This document shows, in pieces, positions 7,577-15,964 of a stretch of 29,313 bases of DNA (the stretch's first letter is position 1; each line of letters starts with the position of its first letter). A model generated the notes under the pieces. The model was not told the DNA's origin, searched no databases, and worked only from the letters and a program-made list of their open reading frames with translations. Source of the stretch: VGWB01 sp964480945 (GTDB lineage: Bacteria; Bacteroidota; Ignavibacteria; UBA10030); assembly GCA_964480945.1 (NCBI GenBank), contig CAYZRX010000045.1, positions 1-29,313 on the forward strand, given 5' to 3'. The position numbers were made by a program, and so were the translations under genes.

Positions 7577-8755
7577 GTGCCAGCCTACAAGTATCTGATC
7601 ATCGGAGGCGGGATGACTGCCGACTCTGCGGTCCGCGGCATCCGGCAGCTCGACAAGTCGGGTTCCATCGGACTGGTGACAAGTGAACCTCACCCCCCGT
7701 ACAACCGCCCCCCGCTCTCGAAAGGTCTGTGGAAGGGCGATCCTGTCGAGAAGATCTGGCGCACGACATCCGAGCTCGGCGCAGAGATGCATCTCGCTTG
7801 CAGAGCAAAGCGGATCGATCCGGGCAACAAGATGGTGCTCGACGATCACGGCACCGAGTACCGGTTTGAAAAGCTCCTTCTCGCGACGGGAGGGAAGGTC
7901 AGGCGGCTTCCCTTCGAAGTCGAGGGCATCATCTATTTTCGAACGCTCGATGATTTTCACCGACTGGAAACGCTCGCCGGGCAGCGAGAGCGGTTTGTCG
8001 TCATCGGAGGCGGCTTTATCGGATCCGAGGTGGCAGCGGCACTGACGATGAACAAGAAGCAAGTAACGATGATCTTCCCTGAGGAAGGCATCGGCGCGCG
8101 CGTCTATCCTCGCCGTCTCTCCTCCTATCTCAACTCATTCTACCGGAGCAAAGGGGTCACCGTTCTCGCGGAGGACGGCGTATCGTACATCGAGAAGCGC
8201 AACTCCTCTTACCTCATCAGGACAACGAAAGGACAGGAGGTCATCGCCGACGGTGTCGTCGCCGGCATCGGGATCCAGCCACATGTTGAGCTCGCACAGG
8301 CAGCCGGATTGAAAGTCGAAAATGGCATCCACGTTGACGAGCATCTCCGAACCTCGCATCCCGACATCTTTGCCGCCGGGGACGTCGCTAACTTCTACAA
8401 TCCTGCATTGGGGAAGCGCATCCGCGTAGAGCACGAGGACAATGCGAACACGATGGGCGACGCCGCGGGCAAGAACATGGCAGGCGAGAGGATCCCGTAC
8501 GTCCATCTGCCCTTCTTCTATTCCGACCTCTTCGAGCTGGGATACGAAGCGGCCGGCGAACTTGACTCACGCTATGAGGTCGTGGAGGACGGGAAACAGC
8601 AGTTTGCCGAGGGAATTGTCTACTACCTCGAGGGGAAACGGGTGCGAGGCGTGCTGCTTTGGAACACGTGGGGACAGGTCGACAACGCCCGAGCCTTCAT
8701 TGCTGAGCCCGGCCCCTTCGCAGTCAAGGACGTCCTGGGCCGTCTCCCTGCCTGA
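7577..8755 (+). CDS. AIF-like FAD/NAD(P)H-dependent oxidoreductase
   Basis: A 392-residue flavoprotein of the pyridine nucleotide-disulfide oxidoreductase superfamily. The FAD-binding glycine motif YLIIGGGMTADSA is at residues 6-18. The NAD(P)H-binding motif FVVIGGGFIGSEVAAAL begins at about 140, and IFAAGDVANF contacts the FAD ribityl chain. The C-terminal domain (FFYSDLFELGYEAAGELDS, then GIVYYLEGKRVRGVLLWN) resembles that of apoptosis-inducing factor rather than ferredoxin or rubredoxin reductases. There is no redox-active CxxC or CxxxxC pair. It starts at GTG with AAGGAG 6 bases upstream. It ends only 5 bases from the convergent M1 peptidase stop. The physiological acceptor is unknown; the divergent methyltransferase/thioredoxin pair hints at a redox-related locus. 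Confidence 0.85.
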   Translation: MPAYKYLIIGGGMTADSAVRGIRQLDKSGSIGLVTSEPHPPYNRPPLSKGLWKGDPVEKIWRTTSELGAEMHLACRAKRIDPGNKMVLDDHGTEYRFEKLLLATGGKVRRLPFEVEGIIYFRTLDDFHRLETLAGQRERFVVIGGGFIGSEVAAALTMNKKQVTMIFPEEGIGARVYPRRLSSYLNSFYRSKGVTVLAEDGVSYIEKRNSSYLIRTTKGQEVIADGVVAGIGIQPHVELAQAAGLKVENGIHVDEHLRTSHPDIFAAGDVANFYNPALGKRIRVEHEDNANTMGDAAGKNMAGERIPYVHLPFFYSDLFELGYEAAGELDSRYEVVEDGKQQFAEGIVYYLEGKRVRGVLLWNTWGQVDNARAFIAEPGPFAVKDVLGRLPA

Positions 8756-8760
8756 ACATG

Positions 8761-10419
8761 TCAATCCGATCTGAACGTCGCAAGCAGACTGACGTTTGGA
8801 TCGAACACCAGACGCCGGGGGATCGACGTACCCTTCACGGGCACCTCCATCTGCGTTGCCCGCTCCGCCGGAATTTGGAGAGTGAACTGCAGCGTGGTGC
8901 CGTCTTCAGCGACAACCTCAACCGTTAAAGGGAATCGAAACGGAGCGAACCTCTCCCCTTGTGTGATTCCCAGCCGGAGCATGTGAGACGCCCCGTCGAA
9001 TTCCCAATGCGTCGTGATCTCGGCGAAGCCCGGTCGGCGCAGCCATTGATCGAAGAACCAGCCGAGCTTCCGGCCCGAGCTCTCCTCGAATGCCGCAAGA
9101 AGATCATCGCTGTTCGCAGTCCCGTGACGGTGCTTCTCATAGTACAACCGTATCGCTCGAAAGAACACCGAGTCCCCAACCAACCCGCGCAGCATGTGCA
9201 GCACCCATGCACCCTTCTGATAGCTGTTGGTGTTCAGGAGGCGCATCAGATTCGTCTCCAGCGTATCGACCACCGGCCGTTCGCTGGCCACGCGGGATCG
9301 TACGATCTGGTCACGCGATCTCCTCATCGAGACAGCGAACGCCGAGTTCCCCTCAGACTTTTCGACCCACAACTCCTGGAAGTACGTGGCAAAACCTTCC
9401 GAGAGCCAGAGGTGCCCCCATTCACGCGGCGTCACGGCGTCTCCAAACCACTGGTGCGCAGTCTCGTGGGCGATGAGATCCGCAGTCATCCTCCGTCGCT
9501 GGAAGATGTCGTTGCTGTAGAAAATTGCACTCGCATTCTCCATCCCTCCGTAGGTCGTCAGGCTTTGAACGTGGGCAAGCTTCTCGTATGGAAACGGCGC
9601 CACCGTTTTCGCGAAGAGCTCCACGATCGGCCCGGCCTCCTTGAACGGCCCCGGCAGATAGTCAAGCAGTTCCGGAAGGACGTACACCGATTGAGGAACC
9701 CCGGGCGGAAACTCGCTGAGGCCACGCGCCGTCAAGCCGAGATCGTACTGAACCAGCGGTCCAACAGCAACAACCATCACATACACCGGTACCGGCCGGG
9801 ATTCAACCCACTGTGTCTCCGCTCGCGGCCTGCCGCCGGGTTCACCCGTTCCGGGAAGCAACCGCCGGCTCAAAAGCTTCCCGTTGGCAACGACATTCCG
9901 ATCACCCGGGACTCGCACGGTCCAGGTCAGCGTGGCCTTGTCACTCGGGTGATCGACCGAGGGAAGCCAGTATCTGGCACGGTTCGGCCAGTTGTCACCG
10001 AAGCAGCTCCACCGGCTTGGATCGCTCGATTGAATGATCAGACCGTCCTTCGGCTGGCCGTCGTACCGGACGGCAACGAGAAATGTATCCGCCCTCCCCC
10101 GGAACGGTTTGTCGATTGCGACTCCGATGCCTGCGGTGTCTCGAGAGAAACGCGCAAGTCCCGCATTGAACCAGACGTTATCGACCCGAAGGCCGACGAG
10201 ATCGAGCCTCAGGCGCGTCACGGGGAGGTAGCGGCGCACGAGAATCTCGGCATAGCCTTCGATGGAACGTCCGGTGTCCGGCAGATCAAGCGTGAATCCA
10301 TAATGAAGCACGTCGATGCCCGGCTGATACGGGTGCTGAGGTTCAACCTGAGCGACAGCGCGACCGGCGCAGGTTAAGGCGGCAACGACCAAGAAAGCGA
10401 GCCAGAATTTGACTTTCAA
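8761..10419 (-). CDS. Exported M1-family zinc aminopeptidase
   Basis: A 552-residue gluzincin aminopeptidase that removes N-terminal residues from peptides. The zinc site is H318-E319-x2-H322 (HETAHQWFGD), with the third ligand E341 in WLSEGFATYF, exactly 18 residues later. The substrate-binding GAMEN-type motif is present as GGMEN, and the Tyr of NSYQKGAWVLHML is the likely transition-state residue. The protein is shorter than PepN (about 870) and lacks the large C-terminal helical domain. It begins with a signal peptide (KVKFWLAFLVVAALTCAG, cleavage near AVA-Q). TTG at 10419 is preferred because AAGGAGGG (10426-10433) lies 6 bases upstream; a GTG at 10440 is upstream of that SD. It follows the EamA gene by 30 bases. 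Archaeal tricorn factors F2/F3 belong to the same family. Confidence 0.92.
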   Translation of the reverse strand: MKVKFWLAFLVVAALTCAGRAVAQVEPQHPYQPGIDVLHYGFTLDLPDTGRSIEGYAEILVRRYLPVTRLRLDLVGLRVDNVWFNAGLARFSRDTAGIGVAIDKPFRGRADTFLVAVRYDGQPKDGLIIQSSDPSRWSCFGDNWPNRARYWLPSVDHPSDKATLTWTVRVPGDRNVVANGKLLSRRLLPGTGEPGGRPRAETQWVESRPVPVYVMVVAVGPLVQYDLGLTARGLSEFPPGVPQSVYVLPELLDYLPGPFKEAGPIVELFAKTVAPFPYEKLAHVQSLTTYGGMENASAIFYSNDIFQRRRMTADLIAHETAHQWFGDAVTPREWGHLWLSEGFATYFQELWVEKSEGNSAFAVSMRRSRDQIVRSRVASERPVVDTLETNLMRLLNTNSYQKGAWVLHMLRGLVGDSVFFRAIRLYYEKHRHGTANSDDLLAAFEESSGRKLGWFFDQWLRRPGFAEITTHWEFDGASHMLRLGITQGERFAPFRFPLTVEVVAEDGTTLQFTLQIPAERATQMEVPVKGTSIPRRLVFDPNVSLLATFRSD

Positions 10420-10425
10420 ATCGAT

Positions 10426-10433
10426 CCCTCCTT
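10426..10433 (-). promoter_or_regulatory. Strong SD deciding a TTG start
   Basis: AAGGAGGG on the minus strand lies 6 bases before TTG at 10419, which is immediately followed by a typical signal peptide. This fixes the M1 peptidase start more convincingly than the upstream GTG at 10440. Confidence 0.75.
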
Positions 10434-10449
10434 CGTTCACAATTCTTCG

Positions 10450-11340
10450 TCACCGCAGAAAGAGGATCGCCACACCCGCGACGGCGATGAAGGCACCGGC
10501 GATAGCCCTCCAGCTGAGGACCTCTTTCTGAATATACTTAACCAACGGCAACATAAGGATGGGAACCGTCGCCATCAGCGTCGCGGCGATGCCGACCTTC
10601 GTGTGGCTGATCGCAATCAGACTCAGCGTGATGCCCAGATAGGGGCCGAGGAGAGCCCCCAGCAGCGTGAACCCAATTGCCTTTCGGTCCCTCAAGTAGA
10701 TCTGCATCGTGTTCTCGTACCGCCCGCTCAGTTTCGCCAGCGGGTAGAGAACGAGAACGGCGGAGACGATCCGCACCAGCGTCGCGACAAAACCATCAAT
10801 TGGTCCTTCGATAAAGGCGAGCTTCGCGATCACGAGTCCTACACCCTGACACACTGCGGCGAGGATGCCGTACAGAATGCCGAGCCCGTAGTGCCGCTCG
10901 TAGAGAGTGAGCGACTCTCGCCGCTCCAAGACTACGATCCCCACACCGGCGAGCGTCACGAGCATTCCCAGAATGCCCGCCAAAGCGATGATCTCATCAA
11001 GGAGCAGGAAGGCAACAACGGCGCTGACGGCTGGAGCGAGCGCTGCGATGAGCATGGTCAGCCGCGCTCCAATGTACTCGTACGCCTTGAATAGAAACGA
11101 ATCGCCCAGAACCAACCCGATGATGCCGCTGATGACGAGATTCCTCAGCTGCGAAGAAGAGAGATGTACCTCGATCCCCGCGGCCACAACCGTTACGCAG
11201 AGCATGACGCTCGCGATCACCAGCCGGGTCACGTTCAGGCGGATCGGTCCCACCCGTACGGTCGCTGCGGCAAATGCCATCGAGCTGCCCGACCAGCAGC
11301 ATGCCGTCAGCAGCGCGCTCAGTTCACCGAGGAAGGGCAT
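10450..11340 (-). CDS. EamA/DMT-superfamily transporter
   Basis: A 296-residue inner-membrane protein with about ten hydrophobic segments arranged as two EamA repeats (about 4-140 and 150-295), the layout of drug/metabolite exporters such as RhaT- and YdcZ-like permeases. The typical first helix (LSALLTACCWSGSSMAFA) and the second-repeat start (GILYGILAAVCQGVGLVIAKLAF) are visible. No SD is seen before the ATG at 11340, so the start is less secure, although the first membrane segment begins right after it. It sits 60 bases after the RsbRD-like gene and 30 bases before the M1 peptidase, and may be co-transcribed with them. The substrate is unknown. Confidence 0.87.
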   Translation of the reverse strand: MPFLGELSALLTACCWSGSSMAFAAATVRVGPIRLNVTRLVIASVMLCVTVVAAGIEVHLSSSQLRNLVISGIIGLVLGDSFLFKAYEYIGARLTMLIAALAPAVSAVVAFLLLDEIIALAGILGMLVTLAGVGIVVLERRESLTLYERHYGLGILYGILAAVCQGVGLVIAKLAFIEGPIDGFVATLVRIVSAVLVLYPLAKLSGRYENTMQIYLRDRKAIGFTLLGALLGPYLGITLSLIAISHTKVGIAATLMATVPILMLPLVKYIQKEVLSWRAIAGAFIAVAGVAILFLR

Positions 11341-11400
11341 AGGGATGGGAAGGGAAATCCCTCAAGATAGGTGCATTTGCCGGCAGCGCGTATGGGGCTG

Positions 11401-11859
11401 TCATGCCCCCTCAGTCCCGGCAAACAGGTGCTGGAGCTGCAGCGACGGGGCTTTGGTCTTGCTGGCAAGCGAGACGTATGTCCGGGCCACTGCGTCTTTC
11501 CCGGCCCCCAGCACCGTGCTGACGAGCCCCAGCGCCTGACCATAGTCCATCGGCGGCAAACCCTTGAGAATCTCCCGCCAGATCGCCTCCTCCAGCACAT
11601 TGAAAGCCGTCTGCACTTCGGAAATGTCGAAGCCCGAGCCGAACCGTTCTTGCGCGATCGTCTCCGCATGCGCAATCATCGGCCCCACATTTCGCTCTTT
11701 CACACCCCGAACGGTCAGGACGTAGAGAGCTTTGAGGCGCTGATGTATTTGCTCCCTCCCGGCCTTCTCGTAGCCCTTCAGATGCGTGCGTTCCATCGCC
11801 GCCCCCGCCACCTCGAGTATATCCTTCATCGAATCCTGAAGAAGGTTTATGAGATCCAT
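11401..11859 (-). CDS. RsbRD-N-like regulatory helical protein
   Basis: A 152-residue, mostly helical soluble protein. The middle part (LKALYVLTVRGVKERNVGPMI to ISEVQTAFNVLEEAIWREIL) resembles the RsbRD N-terminal sensor domain found before STAS domains or kinases, where helices form a globin-like bundle. Here it stands alone, with no STAS, kinase or GGDEF domain attached. There are no cysteines. The ATG start has only a weak SD. It lies between the GH172 gene and the EamA transporter on the same strand. A role in sensing or partner-switch signalling is inference from this resemblance; I am not certain of the family. Confidence 0.6.
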   Translation of the reverse strand: MDLINLLQDSMKDILEVAGAAMERTHLKGYEKAGREQIHQRLKALYVLTVRGVKERNVGPMIAHAETIAQERFGSGFDISEVQTAFNVLEEAIWREILKGLPPMDYGQALGLVSTVLGAGKDAVARTYVSLASKTKAPSLQLQHLFAGTEGA

Positions 11860-11957
11860 AGCGACACCGTCACAAATATGAGCAAGGAACCTCCCTCAAT
11901 GTCTGACCGCCGATGACCGGCAATACGGAAGTTCCATATGATCGCTGATCTGCCCGC

Positions 11958-13112
11958 TCAACGCACCTCAAGATAATCCTTGTCCGGCAGCTTGGGGAAC
12001 GGTGCGTGCGGCTCCGCCTGGTACCAGAAAGCGACGGAGGCGATGTCATCCTGCAGGGGCAGATAGCGGCCGTCCGATCTCCAGCCGAGCGCCTGGATTG
12101 TCACTTTCAGGTCCTTCTCGAACCGGATCGGATCCATGATGTGCCAGCGATACAGGCCGAAACGCTCCTGGGAGTTATAGAGACCATCGGGACGAATGAC
12201 CTGAGCGAGGCCGCTGTAGGGGGAATTGAACTCCTGATATTGATGCGTCGTCTGGTTTTCGAAGTCGTACGAGCCGCAGAAGTAGTCCTCGGTCCCCGTG
12301 CCGCACACCGTCGGGAACTCGTCGTCCCCATCGATGTAGAATTTGATCTCCCCTTCTCCCCACCACCCGCCGTTGTTCACCCCCCACGCCATGTACGTGC
12401 CGACGTACTGTCCCCAGCCTTTGACGCCGTCCAGGATCGTATAGACCGATTTGTAGGGAAGCGGGTTCACCCGTCGAAACTCGGCGTGGAAATAGCCCGC
12501 ATCCTTCGGCACGTCGGTCAGCGTGTAGTCCACCTGGTAGTACAACGTCATGTCTCTATCCCCGATGTTCTCCATCGTCATCCTGCAGGACTTGCGGAAC
12601 GGCATTTCCCAGTAGCAGTTGAACGCGCTGCCGGGATTCACCGCGACAGGAAGCGAAGAGATCGGAGCGAACGTACCCCAGCCGTTGCCGAAGAAATCCC
12701 CCACCGGGACCTCAACCGAGGGCTGATCCTCGCCGTCCCAGTAGATTCGGAAAATCACGAATCGCCACCGTCCCGTCGGCGTCATCCAGATGTGCTGAAT
12801 CGCTCCCGGTCCGTCGATCTCGGCCATCGTGAACACCTCTCCCTTCTTGATGTTCACGGAGGGCGAAACCTTCCATCCCTTTCCCAATTCCCGCGCGGCA
12901 TTCTCATTCGTCCCGCTCGTCGCCATGCCGCCTTTCCCCTTTTCGCCTTTGGGATTCTCCGCAGAGATCGAACGGGTCTTCGCCTTCGAAAGCCTGGAGA
13001 GGTTGCCGAGGTTCATATTCAATCCATTGAAGTTGGTCGCTTGAGCGTGAAGTTCATTCGTCATAAATCCTCCAACGAGAAGTAGACAGGCAAATCTGAT
13101 GAGATTCTTCAT
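11958..13112 (-). CDS. Exported GH172 (DUF2961) glycosidase-like protein
   Basis: A 384-residue exported protein of the DUF2961/GH172 family, whose characterised members act on difructose anhydrides, alpha-fructofuranosides and arabinofuranosides. A signal peptide (MKNLIRFACLLLVGGF, cleavage near LHA-Q) comes first. Family landmarks are the N-terminal SxENPxGxKGKGG segment, GPGAIQHIWMT (about 101-111), WWGEGEIKFYIDGDDEFP (250-267) and GTGTEDYF (271-278). E253/E255 and E275 are the likely catalytic acids by position in these motifs. Five or so tryptophan/tyrosine-rich jelly-roll strands follow. The ATG at 13112 has GGAGAAA upstream; the frame extends to 13277 without conserved sequence. It is divergent from the FKBP gene. 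The actual substrate cannot be deduced. Confidence 0.9.
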   Translation of the reverse strand: MKNLIRFACLLLVGGFMTNELHAQATNFNGLNMNLGNLSRLSKAKTRSISAENPKGEKGKGGMATSGTNENAARELGKGWKVSPSVNIKKGEVFTMAEIDGPGAIQHIWMTPTGRWRFVIFRIYWDGEDQPSVEVPVGDFFGNGWGTFAPISSLPVAVNPGSAFNCYWEMPFRKSCRMTMENIGDRDMTLYYQVDYTLTDVPKDAGYFHAEFRRVNPLPYKSVYTILDGVKGWGQYVGTYMAWGVNNGGWWGEGEIKFYIDGDDEFPTVCGTGTEDYFCGSYDFENQTTHQYQEFNSPYSGLAQVIRPDGLYNSQERFGLYRWHIMDPIRFEKDLKVTIQALGWRSDGRYLPLQDDIASVAFWYQAEPHAPFPKLPDKDYLEVR

Positions 13113-13423
13113 GGGAGTTTCTCCTTCGAAGTGATTGGCGCATCTGACGGTGGAATGGTGTTGCACGAAGGTAGCGGATATGTGCTTTATTTTCAAGCTC
13201 CTTCCGGAGAGTCCGCCCGGGGAGGCAAGGGATACTCCCGCGGGTGGCGCGGCAGAAAGAATCCGGCTGCGGATCATCGACAGCGCAATCCAGTTAGTCC
13301 TTCTTGATCTGGAGAAAAAGCCTTACCTTGGCAGAGTTGTTCGCAGGGCGGGTCACCGCTCATCGGAGCCAAAGGCTCATGCGCCTCTGGCGCAAAGACA
13401 CCTCTCAAAGAAAGGATCAACAG
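13113..13423. other. Divergent intergenic region with two small tandem hairpins
   Basis: These 311 bases separate the GH172 and FKBP genes and should hold both promoters. Close to the FKBP start are two adjacent 5-bp hairpins with 3-base loops, GAGCC-AAA-GGCTC (13366-13378) and GCGCC-TCT-GGCGC (13381-13393). No open frame here resembles a known protein. Confidence 0.45.
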
Positions 13424-14113
13424 TTGAAATCGACACTCGCACTACTTGTTGTCCTCGCGCTTCTGGCACCACGTGCGGGTGCACGTCAAAAGGAAGCCCT
13501 CAAAACCCAAAAGGACAAGATCAGCTACAGCATCGGTCTTGACATCGGCAGGAGTCTGAAGCGACAGGCGATCGATGTGGACCAAAATCTCCTCATTCAA
13601 GGTCTTAAGGATGTCCTTTCCAACCATAAGCAACTCCTCAGCGACGACGAAGCACGCGAGTGCCTGACGACGTTTCAGAGAGAACTCGTGGCCAAGCGGA
13701 CTGAGGAAGCCAAGAAAGCTGGAGAGGCGAACATGAAGGAAGGCGAAGAATTTCTTGCCAAAAATAAGAAGAAGCCCGGCGTTGTGACGCTTCCGAGCGG
13801 GCTTCAGTACAAGATACTCAAAGAGGGAACAGGGAAGACGCCGAAGGCAACCGACACGGTCATCACGAATTACCGCGGCACGTTGATCAACGGCAAAGAG
13901 TTCGACAGCTCCTACCGGCGCGGCAAACCGGCCACCTTCCCGGTGGACCAGGTTATCCGAGGCTGGACGGAGGCTCTGCAGCTGATGAAGGTGGGTTCCA
14001 AATGGCAGCTCTTCGTCCCGTCTGAGCTCGCCTACGGTCCGAACGGCGCGGGGACGGACATCGGTCCGAACACGACGTTGATCTTTGAAGTCGAGCTAGT
14101 AGGGATAAAGTAG
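13424..14113 (+). CDS. Exported FKBP-type peptidyl-prolyl isomerase
   Basis: A 229-residue Mip/FkpA/FklB-like isomerase that should act on proline bonds of exported proteins. After a signal peptide (LKSTLALLVVLALLAPRAGA) comes the helical FKBP_N dimerisation domain (about 22-115; contains SYSIGLDIGRSLKRQ). A charged linker follows, then the FKBP_C domain (about 120-229), with VITNYRGTLINGKEFDSSY, the strand ending in FPVDQVIRGWTEAL, ELAYGPNGAG and the terminal LIFEVELVGIK. No lipobox cysteine is present, so it is probably soluble in the periplasm. TTG at 13424 is preferred because AAAGGA lies about 8 bases upstream and the signal peptide begins there; upstream in-frame codons are not conserved. 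A bidirectional terminator follows. Confidence 0.92.
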   Translation: MKSTLALLVVLALLAPRAGARQKEALKTQKDKISYSIGLDIGRSLKRQAIDVDQNLLIQGLKDVLSNHKQLLSDDEARECLTTFQRELVAKRTEEAKKAGEANMKEGEEFLAKNKKKPGVVTLPSGLQYKILKEGTGKTPKATDTVITNYRGTLINGKEFDSSYRRGKPATFPVDQVIRGWTEALQLMKVGSKWQLFVPSELAYGPNGAGTDIGPNTTLIFEVELVGIK

Positions 14114-14141
14114 CTCCGGCCGCCAATTCCCCCCGCAATAG

Positions 14142-14198
14142 AAAAAGCCGGGAGCCGCAAGGATCATTGGTGCCGGCTCTCGGCTCTTCTTTTCTCTC
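14142..14198. terminator. Bidirectional rho-independent terminator
   Basis: GCCGGGAGCCG (14147-14157) pairs with CGGCTCTCGGC (14174-14184) over 11 bp with one G-U pair. A T-rich tail (TCTTCTTTTC) follows on the plus strand and AAAAA precedes it, giving a T-tract on the minus strand. It lies between the convergent FKBP and kinase genes and can serve both. Confidence 0.9.
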
Positions 14199-14200
14199 GG

Positions 14201-15895
14201 TCAATGAGTTGGTTGCTCTCCCTCGCCGGCGCCCTTCGAGTCCAGGATGATGCTGAAGGTTGACCCCTTGCCGATATCGCTCTCGACCGTGAGGTCGTAC
14301 CCCATCAAGCGGCACAATGATCGTGAGATGGTCAGGCCGAGGCCTGTCCCCTCATAGCCGCCAGCCTCGGCAACTCCCGCGCGCTCGAAGGCCTCGAAGA
14401 TCTCATTGAGTCTGTTTCGAGGGATACCGATCCCGGTGTCCGCAACATCGATACGAACAGGGCGATGGTGTTCATCCGTAGCGACGCGAATCACGACGCT
14501 CCCCCGCTCGGTGAACTTCAGCGCATTTCCGAGCAGGTTGATCAACACCTGCTTCAGCTTCTGCTCGTCTGCCTCAAGCGGGGTCGTCTGAGGAGGAATT
14601 TCGGCAAGCAGGCCGACGACGCCGGAACGGATCAGGCCGTGCATCTCCTCGATCGTCTCACGAACAAGCTCCGGGAGCGAAACCGGAGAAATCGTGAGCT
14701 CCAGGCGACCCGATTCGATTCTTGAAAGGTCAAGCATTTGATTGATGACACTGAGGAGATGTTTCGCGTTTGCGAGGATCTTTTCGAGATAGAGAAGGTC
14801 CTGCTGATCGAGACTCTCTTCCTTATTCTTTGAGAGGACGTTTGCAAATCCGATCACCGAGTTCAGGGGGGTCCGCAGCTCGTGCGTGATATGCGTGAGG
14901 AAGTTGCTCTTCGCATTGTTCGCCTCCTCCGCTCTCTTCCTTGCTTCCTCGAGCTCAGCGATGGCACGGCCCAACTGATCGTTTGCCCGTTCGAACTCAT
15001 CCTTCTGCGTCACCACTTGAGCCGTACGCTCGAGGACCCGCTGCTCGAGGTCGGTCACGAGCGTTCGGATTTCCTCGAGAGCATTACCCTGCTGGGTAAC
15101 GTCGATCGCCATTCCCGCGCAACCGGCGACCTGCCCTTGGCCATCATGCAGAGGATGGACGTGAATCCGATAGTCGCGACCACGGAACCCGCTTTCAACT
15201 TGTCCCAACTTTCCGCCGAGCCCCCGCACATGAACTGCGATGATGGGAGAGTTCGGATCCTCCGTTCCGAGGAGCTCGTGGAGAGTTCGTCCAAGGTTCT
15301 TTTCCTTCGCGATGTTGAAGAAGATGGGAGCGTCCCCCTCAATGGAGGTGATCCGAAGGTCCCTGTCGGTCGTCCACAGAACGACGGGGAGTCCCCGCGA
15401 CACTGAGCGGAGCATGGCTTTTGCCACGCGGTGCGACTCCTCGAGCTGTTTGCGCTCCGTGATGTCGGTAGCGAGGCCGATGACGCCGCTGAGGTTCCCC
15501 TTGTCATCGCGCAAGGGAGAGAAATGAGATTCGAAAACGCGGTCGCCAAAACGATCGATGGAACTGGTCATCTCACCGGCGAGCGCGCCCCGAAATTTCT
15601 CCTGGATATCCGGGATATAAGGATAGACTTCAAAAACCGAGCGGCCGACGAGCTCGCCGGGCTTCTGCCCAAGCTTCTCCAAACCCTTGCCGTCCGCAAG
15701 CGTGAACTTCCCGTCCCGATCCAGCGCGAACAGAACAATCGGCGCGCCCGCAATGACCATGTGGAGAAGGCGCCCCTGCTCGCGCGACGTCTCCGCCAGG
15801 GAAGATCCCACGCGTGGCGTTTTCCCGGTTCCCTGCGGGTGGCCGCGTTCGCCCGATTTGGCTGATTTCCTCTCTACAGGTTCTTTTCTGCTCAC
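14201..15895 (-). CDS. Cytoplasmic PAS-PAS sensor histidine kinase
   Basis: A 564-residue kinase with no membrane segment. A basic, Ser-rich N-terminus is followed by PAS1 with PAC end (about 45-148, ending ATDITERKQLEE), PAS2 (about 160-268, ending AIDVTQQ) and a coiled coil (about 270-330). HisKA follows with phospho-acceptor H338 in THITHELRTPLN. The HATPase domain (about 435-555) carries NLLGNALKFTERG (N box), DTGIGIP (G1) and GTGLGLTISR (G2). GTG at 15895 is taken as start, without a good SD; the frame closes shortly upstream. It lies 69 bases after the REC-kinase gene on the same strand, so the pair probably works together. No DNA-binding output gene is next to it. Confidence 0.92.
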   Translation of the reverse strand: MSRKEPVERKSAKSGERGHPQGTGKTPRVGSSLAETSREQGRLLHMVIAGAPIVLFALDRDGKFTLADGKGLEKLGQKPGELVGRSVFEVYPYIPDIQEKFRGALAGEMTSSIDRFGDRVFESHFSPLRDDKGNLSGVIGLATDITERKQLEESHRVAKAMLRSVSRGLPVVLWTTDRDLRITSIEGDAPIFFNIAKEKNLGRTLHELLGTEDPNSPIIAVHVRGLGGKLGQVESGFRGRDYRIHVHPLHDGQGQVAGCAGMAIDVTQQGNALEEIRTLVTDLEQRVLERTAQVVTQKDEFERANDQLGRAIAELEEARKRAEEANNAKSNFLTHITHELRTPLNSVIGFANVLSKNKEESLDQQDLLYLEKILANAKHLLSVINQMLDLSRIESGRLELTISPVSLPELVRETIEEMHGLIRSGVVGLLAEIPPQTTPLEADEQKLKQVLINLLGNALKFTERGSVVIRVATDEHHRPVRIDVADTGIGIPRNRLNEIFEAFERAGVAEAGGYEGTGLGLTISRSLCRLMGYDLTVESDIGKGSTFSIILDSKGAGEGEQPTH

Positions 15896-15964
15896 GGGCG
15901 AGTGCGTGGATTCAGATGAGTTCGATGAGGTGGTTTGATGAGGATATTCATCGACAGGTTGGCG

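Noticed and set aside
8959..10377. 472-codon plus-strand open frame
   Set aside because: Antisense to the M1 peptidase with its zinc site; a by-product of GC-rich codon bias.
12006..13085. 359-codon plus-strand open frame
   Set aside because: Antisense to the GH172 gene; translation is Arg/His-rich without recognisable domains.
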